DNA of 64,000 bases from Paenibacillus sp. HGH0039 (GCF_000411255.1 NZ_KE150413.1:1650580-1714579), one strand, 5' to 3'. Numbered from the stretch's first letter, positions 9,014 to 16,651 are shown. Made by a program: numbers and translations. Notes: a model not told the origin generated them from the sequence alone.

Positions 9014-9310
9014 TCAGCCCTTTGCTCCATGACCTACTTCCATCAAAGTCAATTTATATTGTCCGACTTGGTCCTTTACGTACAAATTAGTAATGGAAGT
9101 AGAATACTCATGAATGGTTCCCCTAAATGTTAAGTCTCTCTCGGGAATCTCCACGTCAAATGTTTCGCTATAGAGCAAAGTAGAAATGTCATGATAATCT
9201 TCACTTGTTACGTTAAAATCAACTGAAACTTTATACAATCCATTTGTTTTTTCTTCCTGATAACTACTTAAATAAATCAAAGTGCCATTTAAGAACATCT
9301 TTTTCACCAA
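9014..9310 (-). CDS. DUF3219 (YkvR-like) small protein
   Basis: This protein of about 98 residues contains YHDISTLLYSETFDVEIPE, RDLTFRGTIHEYSTSITNLY and a final beta-strand-rich segment, which I recognise as the YkvR/DUF3219 family of unknown function. Start choice is uncertain: TTG at 9310 is eight bases from AAAAGGAG and GTG at 9307 is eleven, while the ATG at 9298 is too far. It lies between two luciferase-like monooxygenase genes on the same strand. The reason for the association is unknown. Confidence 0.7.
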   Translation of the reverse strand: MVKKMFLNGTLIYLSSYQEEKTNGLYKVSVDFNVTSEDYHDISTLLYSETFDVEIPERDLTFRGTIHEYSTSITNLYVKDQVGQYKLTLMEVGHGAKG

Positions 9311-9339
9311 GAAAAACACTCCTTTTAACATTAAATTGA

Positions 9340-9389
9340 AACTGAACATTATATGTGTTTTCTGTTATATACACATATAATGTCCAGTT
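9340..9389. repeat. 19-bp inverted repeat between monooxygenase genes
   Basis: Arms at 9340-9358 and 9371-9389 (core ACATTATATGTGT / ACACATATAATGT) match except at one position, with a 12-base AT-rich loop. No T-run follows on either strand, so a simple terminator is unlikely. It sits just upstream of the YkvR-like gene and may be a regulator-binding dyad or an mRNA processing or stabilising hairpin. Confidence 0.7.
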
Positions 9390-9422
9390 GAGCCTGTAGC
9401 CTTTTTATCGTGCCGAAAAACT

Positions 9423-10379
9423 TTATACTTCTTTATTGGATAATGCCGGGAAGAATGGAACCACTTCCTCCCCTAATTCTTGGATTACCTCTTCAACCGG
9501 CCGCTGACCATATTTCAAGTTGAACCCAAGATGATTTACACCGATTTCTTTTAATGCATTGAGGTAGTCAATTAAAAATTGATGTCCAGTTCTGAATCCT
9601 AAGTGTATAGGAGAGGGATCTTCATTGGGGTTCTCTGATAAATCTATATATAAAGACTGACTAAAAGGCTTAAATATATTTGTTAATGTACGCCATTCTT
9701 TAATAAGCGCAGCTTGATTATTTATATTTCGTGGGTAATAAAACCAGCCGTCACTGTTTTCTGCTATCCATTTTGGCGTCTGCGTCGAATGACCCGTTAC
9801 CAAAATTGGAATATCTTTTAATTCCGGTTTGGGTAACAAATCTCCACCCTGAAGGTTCAGACGTGGTGAATAAATTTCCGGAAATTCTTCATTCCACACT
9901 TTTCTCATGACATGCAAAGATTCTCGAAATAAATTACTCCGTTGTTCCCGGTCTACTGAAAACGCTGAAAACTCGCTAGGGCGATCACCCGTAGCAATTC
10001 CAAGAACAAGTCGTTTCCCAGAAATTCGATCAACAGAAGCTGCTGCTTTTGCCACGTGCAGTGGATGGCGTAGCGTTGTGACAATACTTGCGGTACCCAA
10101 TGAAATCTGTTTTGTATGGGCAGCCAAGTAACCAAGAAAAACCCATGGATCGTATAGCTGTCCTGCATCTCCAAAACTTGGGACATTTAACGGCACATCT
10201 CTAACGAATAATGAAGCAAAGCGTGCTTCTTCTGCCTTTTTTGCCAAGTTCATTTGATGTTCCAAATCCATCTCCGGGATACTTCCCGTATAAGACTCTA
10301 AAGGGAAATGCAACCCGAGAGTAAGTTCCTTCTCTTTAAACATGTTTGAATAGCCTGTATGTGAAGCAAATTTATCCAT
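9423..10379 (-). CDS. LLM-class flavin-dependent oxidoreductase (BA3436-type)
   Basis: This 318-residue luciferase-like protein differs from its neighbour. It contains LGLHFPLESY, LFVRDVPLNVPSFGDAGQ, LGTASIVTTLRHPLHVAKAA and GIATGDRPSEF, which match the TIGR03571-type luciferase family as I recall it. GGAGG lies nine bases before the ATG. The gene follows an ArsR gene on the same strand; the promoter at 10583-10610 carries the same box as the arsR promoter, so control by that repressor is likely. The two monooxygenases probably act in one oxidative or detoxification pathway, but the substrate is unknown. Confidence 0.85.
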   Translation of the reverse strand: MDKFASHTGYSNMFKEKELTLGLHFPLESYTGSIPEMDLEHQMNLAKKAEEARFASLFVRDVPLNVPSFGDAGQLYDPWVFLGYLAAHTKQISLGTASIVTTLRHPLHVAKAAASVDRISGKRLVLGIATGDRPSEFSAFSVDREQRSNLFRESLHVMRKVWNEEFPEIYSPRLNLQGGDLLPKPELKDIPILVTGHSTQTPKWIAENSDGWFYYPRNINNQAALIKEWRTLTNIFKPFSQSLYIDLSENPNEDPSPIHLGFRTGHQFLIDYLNALKEIGVNHLGFNLKYGQRPVEEVIQELGEEVVPFFPALSNKEV

Positions 10380-10442
10380 TTTTCTTATCCTCCATTACGA
10401 ATTGATGATATGAAACGAAATAACAATATGCACTCTACCACA

Positions 10443-10472
10443 TTAATATATTGTGATATATCAATATATTAA
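10443..10472. promoter_or_regulatory. Operator-like palindrome before the BA3436-type gene
   Basis: TTAATATATTG at 10443-10453 and CAATATATTAA at 10462-10472 form an 11-bp dyad with an eight-base spacer, about 65 bases before the start codon. ArsR repressors bind AT-rich dyads of this size. The sequence differs somewhat from the two ATATTGCAA-type boxes upstream. Confidence 0.5.
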
Positions 10473-10556
10473 GTGTAAATAAAAGAGGACGTCACTATAT
10501 GATTCCAACCAAGGACCCCCAATTACAGCACCAAATTTTGTTTTTTCATTACTCAT
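10461..10556 (-). CDS. 31-codon ORF (gene remnant or leader peptide)
   Basis: A 31-residue frame starts MSNEKTKFGAVIGGPW and ends in the palindrome before the monooxygenase gene. AAGGGAG eight bases before the ATG and a good promoter with an ArsR-type box make translation likely. I do not recognise it. The normal-looking N-terminus followed by an abrupt end suggests the 5' end of a deleted gene; a leader peptide is the alternative. Confidence 0.45.
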   Translation of the reverse strand: MSNEKTKFGAVIGGPWLESYSDVLFYLHLIY

Positions 10557-10582
10557 TATTTATACTCCCTTCTAATGATAGA

Positions 10583-10610
10583 ATTATATTGTTATATTGC
10601 AAATTGTGAA
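10583..10610 (-). promoter_or_regulatory. SigA promoter with ArsR-type box for the monooxygenase unit
   Basis: On the minus strand, TTCACA (10605-10610) and TATAAT (10583-10588) are 16 bases apart. The spacer contains ATATTGCAAATTG (10594-10606 on the plus strand), nearly the same as the box in the arsR promoter. Repression by the adjacent ArsR protein is inferred. Confidence 0.6.
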
Positions 10611-10655
10611 TGTTTTCTCCGAAAAAAATACTGAAAACAGATTTGAAACCTGGAT

Positions 10656-10967
10656 TCAGTCTTTTTTTATTTCTTTTTTCAAAAATAACCCTACTTGATT
10701 AATTGCATCTTCGTTTCTTCTGTAATAAGTCCATTTACCAATGCGAGTAGCTGTAATTAGACCAGCTCGTTGTAATATTGCAAGGTACTGAGAGGCTGTC
10801 GACTGATTCATACCTAATTTCTCCGTGATTTGACTTACACAGACCCCAATTTCTTCAAGATCAATCCCTTCTTGGGGAGAGAAATATAATGCCGGATTCT
10901 TTAACCATTCTAAGATTTGCAAACGAGCCTCATTTGATAATGCTTTAAATATTTCAATTTGCTCCAT
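10656..10967 (-). CDS. ArsR-family transcriptional repressor
   Basis: This 103-residue winged-helix protein has FKALSNEARLQILEWL at its start, the helix-turn-helix around VSQITEKLGMNQSTASQYLAIL and the wing TRIGKWTYYRR. It lacks the classic ELCVCDL arsenic site; the single Cys near residue 43 makes a metal sensor unlikely, so a thiol-redox or small-molecule signal is possible. It lies upstream of and on the same strand as the monooxygenases. Its promoter TATAAT ends only eight bases before the ATG and no ribosome site is visible, so the mRNA is probably leaderless. Confidence 0.85.
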   Translation of the reverse strand: MEQIEIFKALSNEARLQILEWLKNPALYFSPQEGIDLEEIGVCVSQITEKLGMNQSTASQYLAILQRAGLITATRIGKWTYYRRNEDAINQVGLFLKKEIKKD

Positions 10968-10975
10968 AGAGACAT

Positions 10976-11003
10976 ATTATACTAACATATTGCAATTTGT
11001 CAA
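10976..11003 (-). promoter_or_regulatory. arsR promoter with overlapping operator
   Basis: On the minus strand TTGACA (10998-11003) and TATAAT (10976-10981) are 16 bases apart. The spacer carries the box ATATTGCAATTTG (10987-10999), and the flanks extend it into a CATATTG...CAATATAATG dyad. This layout predicts autorepression. Confidence 0.75.
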
Positions 11004-11037
11004 TATAATGAACAATCCTTTATTCCAACAACGATCA

Positions 11038-11342
11038 CTAATGTGATAAAGCCGGTAAGAAAGTGGATGTCGCTGTCATGCCCATAGAAGCCATAAATAC
11101 AAATAATGACGCGATTAGAGGCATTAACGGCCCGTGTAAAAGAATAACGGACATTGCTAAAACACTACTAATACAAGAAAGAATTAATGCAAGAATAAGA
11201 AAACTGCGTTCTGCCATCAAATGATTGAGCCGTCTAACAACCTGGGAACCAAGAATTAGACCAACTGCATTTGTCGCAAGTAAAGCCGAATACATTTGAG
11301 GTGAAACACCATAAATATTCTGATATACTGTACGGATAACAA
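11038..11342 (-). pseudogene. Fragment of a Bcr/CflA-type MFS efflux transporter
   Basis: About 100 codons on the minus strand, from VYQNIYGVSPQMYSALLATN through two or three membrane segments to FVFMASMGMTATSTF, match the middle of Bcr/CflA multidrug transporters. Both ends are missing: the homology begins at about 11340, where a different plus-strand gene starts, and it stops at 11038 before the remaining helices. It is a non-functional remnant marking a rearrangement inside the AT-rich island. Confidence 0.75.
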
Positions 11343-11376
11343 GTTCCGTTTTACAGCATACGGGCTCTGGAGAAAT

Positions 11377-11814
11377 ATGACTGGAATTGATTCCATACAA
11401 CCTGAAGTGGATGAAGTGGCTCAAGATTATATCAGCATAGAAGATGAGGAACATATCCGCTTGGCGTTAAAATATTTTAATTATACGATGTTATTTATAG
11501 CCGATGAACCCGAAAACCAGCAGACCAGAAACTTTACGCTCAAACAATATGTTGATTTTGTCAAAAAGAAGGCGGCCATTTCCAATGATGATATTCTGGA
11601 TGAAAAACAAGTGAGCGTGTTCGGATTTGACGCTGTGCAACTGACTTACAAGAATCATCTAGATTGGAACAGCAGAATGGATACGCTTATCGTATTCAAA
11701 TCGGACTCCCAATTTCATACGATCAGGAACTCATCCTATACGGAAACTTACAAAAGTTCGCTGGAGAATTTTGAGCAATTAATGGAAACGATGAAATTTA
11801 ACGAAAAGCAGTAG
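11377..11814 (+). CDS. Hypothetical protein, probably lacking its N-terminus
   Basis: This 145-residue frame has no signal peptide. Its C-terminal half (TLKQYVDFVKKKAA, FGFDAVQLTYK, MDTLIVFKSDSQFHTIRNSSY, LENFEQLMETMKF) resembles PsbP/DUF1795-like domains of secreted lipoproteins, where the last helix has this form. The frame stays open upstream into the transporter fragment, and the only nearby Shine-Dalgarno-like GGAG is four bases from the ATG. I infer that the original 5' end, including a lipoprotein signal, was lost at the junction near 11340-11370. It is followed by a bidirectional terminator. Confidence 0.5.
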   Translation: MTGIDSIQPEVDEVAQDYISIEDEEHIRLALKYFNYTMLFIADEPENQQTRNFTLKQYVDFVKKKAAISNDDILDEKQVSVFGFDAVQLTYKNHLDWNSRMDTLIVFKSDSQFHTIRNSSYTETYKSSLENFEQLMETMKFNEKQ

Positions 11815-11833
11815 ATACTGTGGAACAAAACGC

Positions 11834-11873
11834 AAAAAGCTCACTCCCGCCCTTGCGGCAGAGTGAGCCTTTT
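11834..11873. terminator. Bidirectional terminator
   Basis: GCTCACTC (11839-11846) pairs with GAGTGAGC (11861-11868). Runs of A before and T after allow it to end both the plus-strand gene on the left and the minus-strand LD-carboxypeptidase gene on the right. Confidence 0.85.
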
Positions 11874-11877
11874 ACGT

Positions 11878-12801
11878 TCAGTACCTTACAGCCGCCTCCA
11901 GCAGCGTGAGTGCTGCGGCCGACGCGTTCAAATTCACATTGGCGCCGATCGGGATGGCGGCTTTGTAAAAGCCGTGCGCGGAAGCAAGGTTGGTCAGCAG
12001 CGGTTTCCCCAAGGGGACGATCACTTCGCTGATCAGGTCCTCGTACGTCTTGCCGTAGGCGGTCTGGCAGTTGGTGCATTCGCCCATGACGATACCGACG
12101 CAAGCCTGGAGTTTGCCGGCCAGCCGAAGCTGTTCGACGTAGCGGTACACGGTATTGACCGGCTCGTGCGTTTCTTCCAGGAGCAATATTTTTCCCGTGG
12201 TGTCGACTTCAAACGGCGTTCCCAGCGACCCCACGAGGGAGGTGAGGTTCCCGCCGATGATCGGGCCGGAGACGTTACCGGGAACTCGCCCAATTAAAGG
12301 GATGCCCGGAGGGTTCGCGATGGGGCGGGGGGCCACCACAGATGAGGTCGCCGTGAAAAATTGCTCGAAGTTGTACGGCGGCGTGTCCGGCCTGAAGTCG
12401 ATGAGCAGCAGGCTGTGAAACGTAATCAGGTCCGCCAGCTTATAGAGGGCGTTGAGCAGGACGGTAATGTCGCTGTAGCCCGTCACGATTTTGGGATTTT
12501 GCCGGATAAAAGCATAATCCAGGTACGGCAGGATGTCCGCGACGCCTACGCCGCCTCTTGTCGGCAGGATCATTTTCACGCGGGGATCGGCGTAGACCGA
12601 CATAAAATCTTCGGCGCGTTCCCGGTCCGTTCCGGCGAGATACCCGTTTGCGGAGTACACGTAACGGCCCAGAAGAACGTTTAGCCCCAAGCTTTGCAAA
12701 TAGGCAATCCGTGCCTGAATGGTTTCGGCGCTCAGCGGACTGCCCAGGGTGACGATTCCGACTGTATCGCCGGGCAGCAGTGCGCCTGGCTTGATCGCCA
12801 T
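11878..12801 (-). CDS. LD-carboxypeptidase (S66 family)
   Basis: This 307-residue protein belongs to the LdcA/MccF serine peptidase family, which removes the terminal D-alanine from murein tetrapeptides or cleaves related amide bonds. The nucleophile Ser is in GYSDITVL, the catalytic Glu in LLLEETHEP and the His in LASAHGFYKAAIPIG. LPTRGGVGVADILPYLD is also typical. There is no signal peptide, consistent with a cytoplasmic recycling role. GGAGG lies eight bases before the ATG. It is a monocistronic minus-strand gene at the right border of the accessory region. Confidence 0.9.
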   Translation of the reverse strand: MAIKPGALLPGDTVGIVTLGSPLSAETIQARIAYLQSLGLNVLLGRYVYSANGYLAGTDRERAEDFMSVYADPRVKMILPTRGGVGVADILPYLDYAFIRQNPKIVTGYSDITVLLNALYKLADLITFHSLLLIDFRPDTPPYNFEQFFTATSSVVAPRPIANPPGIPLIGRVPGNVSGPIIGGNLTSLVGSLGTPFEVDTTGKILLLEETHEPVNTVYRYVEQLRLAGKLQACVGIVMGECTNCQTAYGKTYEDLISEVIVPLGKPLLTNLASAHGFYKAAIPIGANVNLNASAAALTLLEAAVRY

Positions 12802-13129
12802 AGAACCGCCTCCTTTCCCGCTCGTTTATTACTAACGTATGAGTGAGGGAGAGGGAATAGGCTAGTAACTTGGCGCAGCCGTAGGTTTACATTCGAGCGA
12901 TAGAGGCCCCCGCCCCCTAGTCCTCTGACGCTGCATCATGCACGGCGTCTACACGCGTCGAGAAGACCGCTGTGCGATTCTGTACAATATGGCGAAACGT
13001 AAATTCCATCTGACTCTGTGCTGTTGTCTCTGTACGGTCAATTCGCCCGATCCGATCCGGTTTCGGGAGCGCCGGCAGATGATCTCTGATACACTTAAGG
13101 CAAACTCACTTGAATGGAGAAGCCAGACT
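12802..13129. other. Intergenic region between divergent genes, nothing identified
   Basis: About 330 bases separate the LD-carboxypeptidase gene from the DUF6884 gene on the opposite strand. Promoters for both must lie here, but I see only a TACAAT near 12982 without a convincing -35, and no stable hairpin or small ORF. Confidence 0.4.
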
Positions 13130-13594
13130 ATGCAATCCGACACCTTGTGCATTATCCCTCCCGGCAAAAGAAAAATATGGGACCGGGATGCGACCCGCGG
13201 ACCGGCATCGGCGAGAGACGCTTACACCGGGACCCTGAACCGGAAAGCACGAGCCTACGCGGAAGCCAGCGGCTGCGATTGGGTCATTTTATCTGCCAAA
13301 CACGGCTTCCTGCTGCCTGCAGATACGGTGCCCGGCAATTATGACACGGCTTTTGGAACCACGAATGCCGGCATTATCTCTGCGGATGAACTGGCCCGGC
13401 AGTGGGAAGAGAAAGACCTTCACACCTACAGCCGGGTTGAAGTGCTCGGCGGTAAGAAGTTCCGTCCGATTATCGGGGCGCTGGCAGGTTCGGCAGCCGT
13501 TTATTTTCCTCTCGAAAACAGCCGCGGAATCGGGGATATGCTGCACTTGCTCGATGCGTGGACAGTGCGGATGTTGAAAACGGATGACAAATGA
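13130..13594 (+). CDS. DUF6884-type protein
   Basis: This 154-residue cytoplasmic protein contains CIIPPGKRKIWDRD, TGTLNRKARAYAEA, WVILSAKHGFLLP and VPGNYDTAFG, the pattern of the DUF6884 family. Part of that family is found in phage and defence-associated contexts and is compared with nucleic-acid-modifying enzymes; function is unproven. I place the start at the ATG before QSDTLCIIP because TGGAGA lies ten bases upstream and the conserved part begins there. A longer frame from 12938 adds a poorly conserved head. It has no obvious operon partner. Confidence 0.65.
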   Translation: MQSDTLCIIPPGKRKIWDRDATRGPASARDAYTGTLNRKARAYAEASGCDWVILSAKHGFLLPADTVPGNYDTAFGTTNAGIISADELARQWEEKDLHTYSRVEVLGGKKFRPIIGALAGSAAVYFPLENSRGIGDMLHLLDAWTVRMLKTDDK

Positions 13595-13817
13595 CGCGGC
13601 GTGGAATGAAAGTCCCATGAACGGTTAAGGCGATGGCGTACGCATCGAAATAAACCGAAGAATAAAGCCGGCCGAAGGAAAAACTGCACCACAAAAGGAA
13701 GCAAAAAAATTGAAGCGTCTACCGAAAAGTTCCGAAACGGACCGCTGTTTTTCCGCGATTGTCTCGGCCGAATACGGTTGAGCTGTTATTCCCGCCGATA
13801 TGTTCCCTTCTGAACAT
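13595..13817. other. Intergenic region after the DUF6884 gene, nothing identified
   Basis: No ORF with a ribosome site, no clear promoter and no terminator for the upstream gene are visible. Minus-strand hairpins follow at 13818-13915. Confidence 0.4.
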
Positions 13818-13915
13818 AAAAAAACACCACAGGCCCAAGCCTGTGGTGCTGCACATAAACGGTGTTTCGCTGTGGTCGGTTGACCACACGGTTTGCTGCT
13901 TATATGCAGCAAACC
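13818..13915 (-). terminator. Three tandem hairpins; terminator of the UbiD gene
   Basis: CACCACAGGC/GCCTGTGGTG (13825-13848) is a perfect 10-bp stem and the A-run before it is a U-tract on the minus strand, so it is a strong terminator for the UbiD-type gene. Two more stems lie just before it in the transcript: TGTGGTC/GACCACA (13871-13888) and GGTTTGCTGC/GCAGCAAACC (13890-13915). Three stems in a row are unusual. Confidence 0.8.
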
Positions 13916-13978
13916 AATGTGAAAACCGAAACGGCTTTCAGGTGCGGTCGCATGAACAGTTGAGCTTGCCGCTGCCGA

Positions 13979-15811
13979 TCAGCTCTTAACGACTCCGCCC
14001 AAGCTTGCTCCCGGAGCAAACAGCCGCCGGATATTCCTCTCGACCTCCGGATCGGGAACGAGAGGCGGGGCCTGATGCGGCTTAACACGGGCGTCGATGA
14101 TGACGTTGTCGCAGGCCCAGTGTTTATACGCGTAGGCGCTGTTCACACCGTATATATCGTGCGACGGGTTGCTGCGCGTAAACGTGGCCCACAGAAAATT
14201 GGCGAAGTCCGCGCTCAGGAACTCGCTGTCGTCGCACAAAACGATCATCGGGCAGCCTGGAAGCGGCCCTTTGCCCGCAATGGCGCCGCACAGATGCTCC
14301 AGCTCCAACGAAGCCTTCTCGTACGTCTCGAAGGCAGGTCCCCGCATCGCGACAACACCCGGCATGACGAGCCGCGCCTCCCCGAACGGGGAAAGTTCTG
14401 TCAGAGCATCGGGAATTTCCGTGCACAAGTCCCTTTTCTTATCCCCGTAAGCGGCAAAAAGCACCTTGCTTCCGGTATTCAGGCCCGTACCCGAATAATC
14501 GAGCGTATCGATCGTGGTGTTCGTGTAAAAGTGAATGTCGCGCCGCAGATCGATCCGTTCGAGGATATAGGCGAGAAATTCTTTTTCCTTATGGGTATCG
14601 AGCGGCTGCTTGTCTTCCGCCGTCATAAACAAATACTTGGCGAGACTCAGCTGACCTGTGCCGAGCACCCGATTGGCCAGCGTAAGAATTTCCGCAGGCT
14701 GCTTGACCTGCTGATAAGGCGTGTACCGTTCGCTGCCGATCGCAAACAGAAGCGGATGCACACCCGCCGCATCGACGGCATGAACTTCCTTAACGCCGGG
14801 AATCTCCTGCTTGATCGCATCCCCCGTCAACTCGTGGATGAGTTCGCCGAACGAGGTGTCCTCCTGGGGAGGACGTCCGACGACGGTAAACGGCCAGATG
14901 GCGTTTTCCCGGGCGTACACTTTGTGCACGCGCAGAACCGGGAACGGATGCGTCAGGCTGTAGTAGCCGAGATGGTCGCCGAAAGGGCCCTCCGGTTTCG
15001 TTTCGCCGGGATGAATTTCCCCGGTAATGACGAAATCCGCATCGTGGCTGATGCAGTAGCCGTCCGCATAGCTGTAGCGGAAGCGGCGTCCGGCAAGAAG
15101 GCCGGCAAACGTCATTTCGCTCAGACCCTCCGGCAGAGGCATAACCGCCGACAGGGTATGCGCGGGAGGCCCGCCGACAAAGATGCTTACTTTTAAAGGA
15201 GCGCACTGCTTGTTGGCCTTGTCCTGATGAATGCCGATGCCCCGGTGTATCTGGTAGTGCAGGCCGATCTCCTTGTCCGTTTCGTAGTCGTTGCCGGTGA
15301 GCTGGACGCGGTACATGCCCAGATTGGAGTTCATGATGCCCGGCTTCTCCGGGTCCTCCGAATAAACCTGCGGCAGGGTGATAAAAGCTCCGCCGTCCAT
15401 AGGCCAGTGCTGGATCAGGGGAAGATCGGAAATCGAGATTTCCCTGAAGTCCGCGGGAAGGCCGGATTTTTTTAACGGAAGGGCTTTAAAAGCGGCCAGG
15501 CCGTTGCCCGCGGTTTTGAAAGGCTGCTTAAGCGCCTTGACGGGATCGTTGCGGAGGGCGATGATGTTTTCGGCGTCCTGCCATGTATGTCTGAAAATAA
15601 ATTTGCTTCGTTCCAGCGTGCCGAACAGGTTGGAAACCGCCTGGAATTTCGAGCCTTTGACCTTTTCGAACAGCAGGGCGGGACCTCCGGCTTCATAGAC
15701 TTTTAAATGAATGGCCGCCATTTCCAGGTAAGGATCGACTTCTTCTTTGATGCGGATCAGGTGTCCGTTTTTCTCCAAATCAGCAATGCAGTCTTCTAAA
15801 TGGGCGTACAT
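13979..15811 (-). CDS. UbiD-family prenylated-FMN decarboxylase
   Basis: This 610-residue enzyme has the UbiD fold: IRIKEEVDPYLEMAAI near the start, the metal/prFMN region around NSNLGMYRVQLTG and GLHYQIHRGIGIH, and the catalytic segment PEGPFGDHLGYYSL. The latter carries the conserved acidic pair, with Asp in the position where Fdc1 has Glu282. Family members reversibly decarboxylate aromatic or unsaturated acids using prenylated FMN made by UbiX; no ubiX is in the window. The long C-terminal half is typical of the approximately 600-residue subgroup. The ATG at 15811 has GGAG ten bases upstream. Substrate is unknown, though a quinone-precursor role has been proposed for relatives. Confidence 0.85.
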   Translation of the reverse strand: MYAHLEDCIADLEKNGHLIRIKEEVDPYLEMAAIHLKVYEAGGPALLFEKVKGSKFQAVSNLFGTLERSKFIFRHTWQDAENIIALRNDPVKALKQPFKTAGNGLAAFKALPLKKSGLPADFREISISDLPLIQHWPMDGGAFITLPQVYSEDPEKPGIMNSNLGMYRVQLTGNDYETDKEIGLHYQIHRGIGIHQDKANKQCAPLKVSIFVGGPPAHTLSAVMPLPEGLSEMTFAGLLAGRRFRYSYADGYCISHDADFVITGEIHPGETKPEGPFGDHLGYYSLTHPFPVLRVHKVYARENAIWPFTVVGRPPQEDTSFGELIHELTGDAIKQEIPGVKEVHAVDAAGVHPLLFAIGSERYTPYQQVKQPAEILTLANRVLGTGQLSLAKYLFMTAEDKQPLDTHKEKEFLAYILERIDLRRDIHFYTNTTIDTLDYSGTGLNTGSKVLFAAYGDKKRDLCTEIPDALTELSPFGEARLVMPGVVAMRGPAFETYEKASLELEHLCGAIAGKGPLPGCPMIVLCDDSEFLSADFANFLWATFTRSNPSHDIYGVNSAYAYKHWACDNVIIDARVKPHQAPPLVPDPEVERNIRRLFAPGASLGGVVKS

Positions 15812-16020
15812 GGTCGATAGTCTCCGTTCTCTTGAGGTCGGCTGTTTACGCGAGAGACGCCAGCCTTTAAAATCAGTTAAAGCCAATTTCGCGCGGGTGT
15901 CAAATGAATCCGTCCGGATTTACGGAAACGGGAGGAAATAGCACCTTTTCATCTAGGTTTAAAGTTTTTTTGTGTTTGCTGTAATAAAAGTCGTTACGTG
16001 TAACATTTTGTAAAAAAAGC
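15812..16020. other. Divergent intergenic region, nothing further identified
   Basis: This lies between the UbiD-type gene and the YtkA-like lipoprotein gene. Only a small perfect dyad GTTAC-GT-GTAAC at 15993-16004 stands out, just before the lipoprotein promoter; it may be an operator. Confidence 0.35.
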
Positions 16021-16049
16021 TTGTTTAACGTGCTTAAATCTCCTATTCT
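16021..16049 (+). promoter_or_regulatory. SigA-type promoter of the YtkA-like lipoprotein gene
   Basis: TTGTTT (16021-16026) and TATTCT (16044-16049) are 17 bases apart. A stem-loop GGTTACCG/CGG-A-TAACC (16082-16115) then ends directly at the GGAGG ribosome site, so translation may be sensitive to its folding. Confidence 0.55.
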
Positions 16050-16128
16050 AAAAGAGTGAGAACGCGTGGATACGAATAGAAGGTTACCGCGGCCCGTCAA
16101 GCTAAACGGATAACCGGAGGCGTCTACT

Positions 16129-16578
16129 ATGAAAAAAATACTCGCATTAACGTTACTAGCCGCTTCACTGGCGCTATCGGCCTGTTCGCAGACGGCAAAC
16201 ACTTCGGGCGGGACCAAGCAGGAGTCCGCAGAGAAGCTAACCGTGACCATTATGGCGCCGGAAAAAGTGCCACTGAACCAGGAAACCGTTCTGAAGGTAG
16301 AGGTCAAGCAGGGCCAGGAGCCCGTCAAAGATGCGGGAGATATCCAGTTCGAAATCTGGAATATCAAGAACGTCGACACCGCCGTAAATGTGGTTGCAAC
16401 CTACGAGGACAAGGGGGTCTATAGCGTAAAAAACACGTTTAAAGAGGACGGGATTTATTTTGTCCGGACTCATGTAATCGCTCGCAATCAGCACATCATG
16501 CCCAAGCAGAGAATTATTGCCGGCAACGTGTCCGATGAAGAGATCAAGACGTTTGAAGAGAACACGAAGAAGAAATAG
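16129..16578 (+). CDS. YtkA-like (FixH-type) lipoprotein
   Basis: This 149-residue protein has a lipoprotein signal with lipobox LSAC and Cys19 as the lipidated residue. The following Ig-like beta-domain, with VTIMAPEKVPLNQETVLKVEV and KEDGIYFVRTHVIAR, matches the YtkA-like domain found in copper-related and respiratory accessory proteins. His residues are few (HVIARNQHIMP near the end), which could bind copper, but this is not shown. GGAGG lies nine bases before the ATG. It is monocistronic between a promoter and a bidirectional terminator. Confidence 0.8.
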   Translation: MKKILALTLLAASLALSACSQTANTSGGTKQESAEKLTVTIMAPEKVPLNQETVLKVEVKQGQEPVKDAGDIQFEIWNIKNVDTAVNVVATYEDKGVYSVKNTFKEDGIYFVRTHVIARNQHIMPKQRIIAGNVSDEEIKTFEENTKKK

Positions 16579-16588
16579 CAGCGCACGT

Positions 16589-16624
16589 AAAAAAGCCGGA
16601 TCTGCGGAAGCAGACACGGCTTTT
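16589..16624. terminator. Bidirectional terminator
   Basis: AAAAGCCG (16591-16598) pairs with CGGCTTTT, with TCTGC/GCAGA continuing the stem. It can end both the lipoprotein gene and, on the other strand, bioY. Confidence 0.85.
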
Positions 16625-16651
16625 GCTGTGAAACGAGGGGCCTAAGCACCG

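Noticed and set aside
1432-11873. Prophage or complete transposon as the source of the accessory region
   Set aside because: No integrase, transposase, phage structural gene, tRNA attachment site or matching flanking repeats are visible; only composition and gene fragments suggest transfer.
14075-15196. Long 373-codon plus-strand frame across the UbiD gene
   Set aside because: It is the reverse complement of a well-conserved UbiD gene, has no ribosome site and a composition typical of an antisense shadow.
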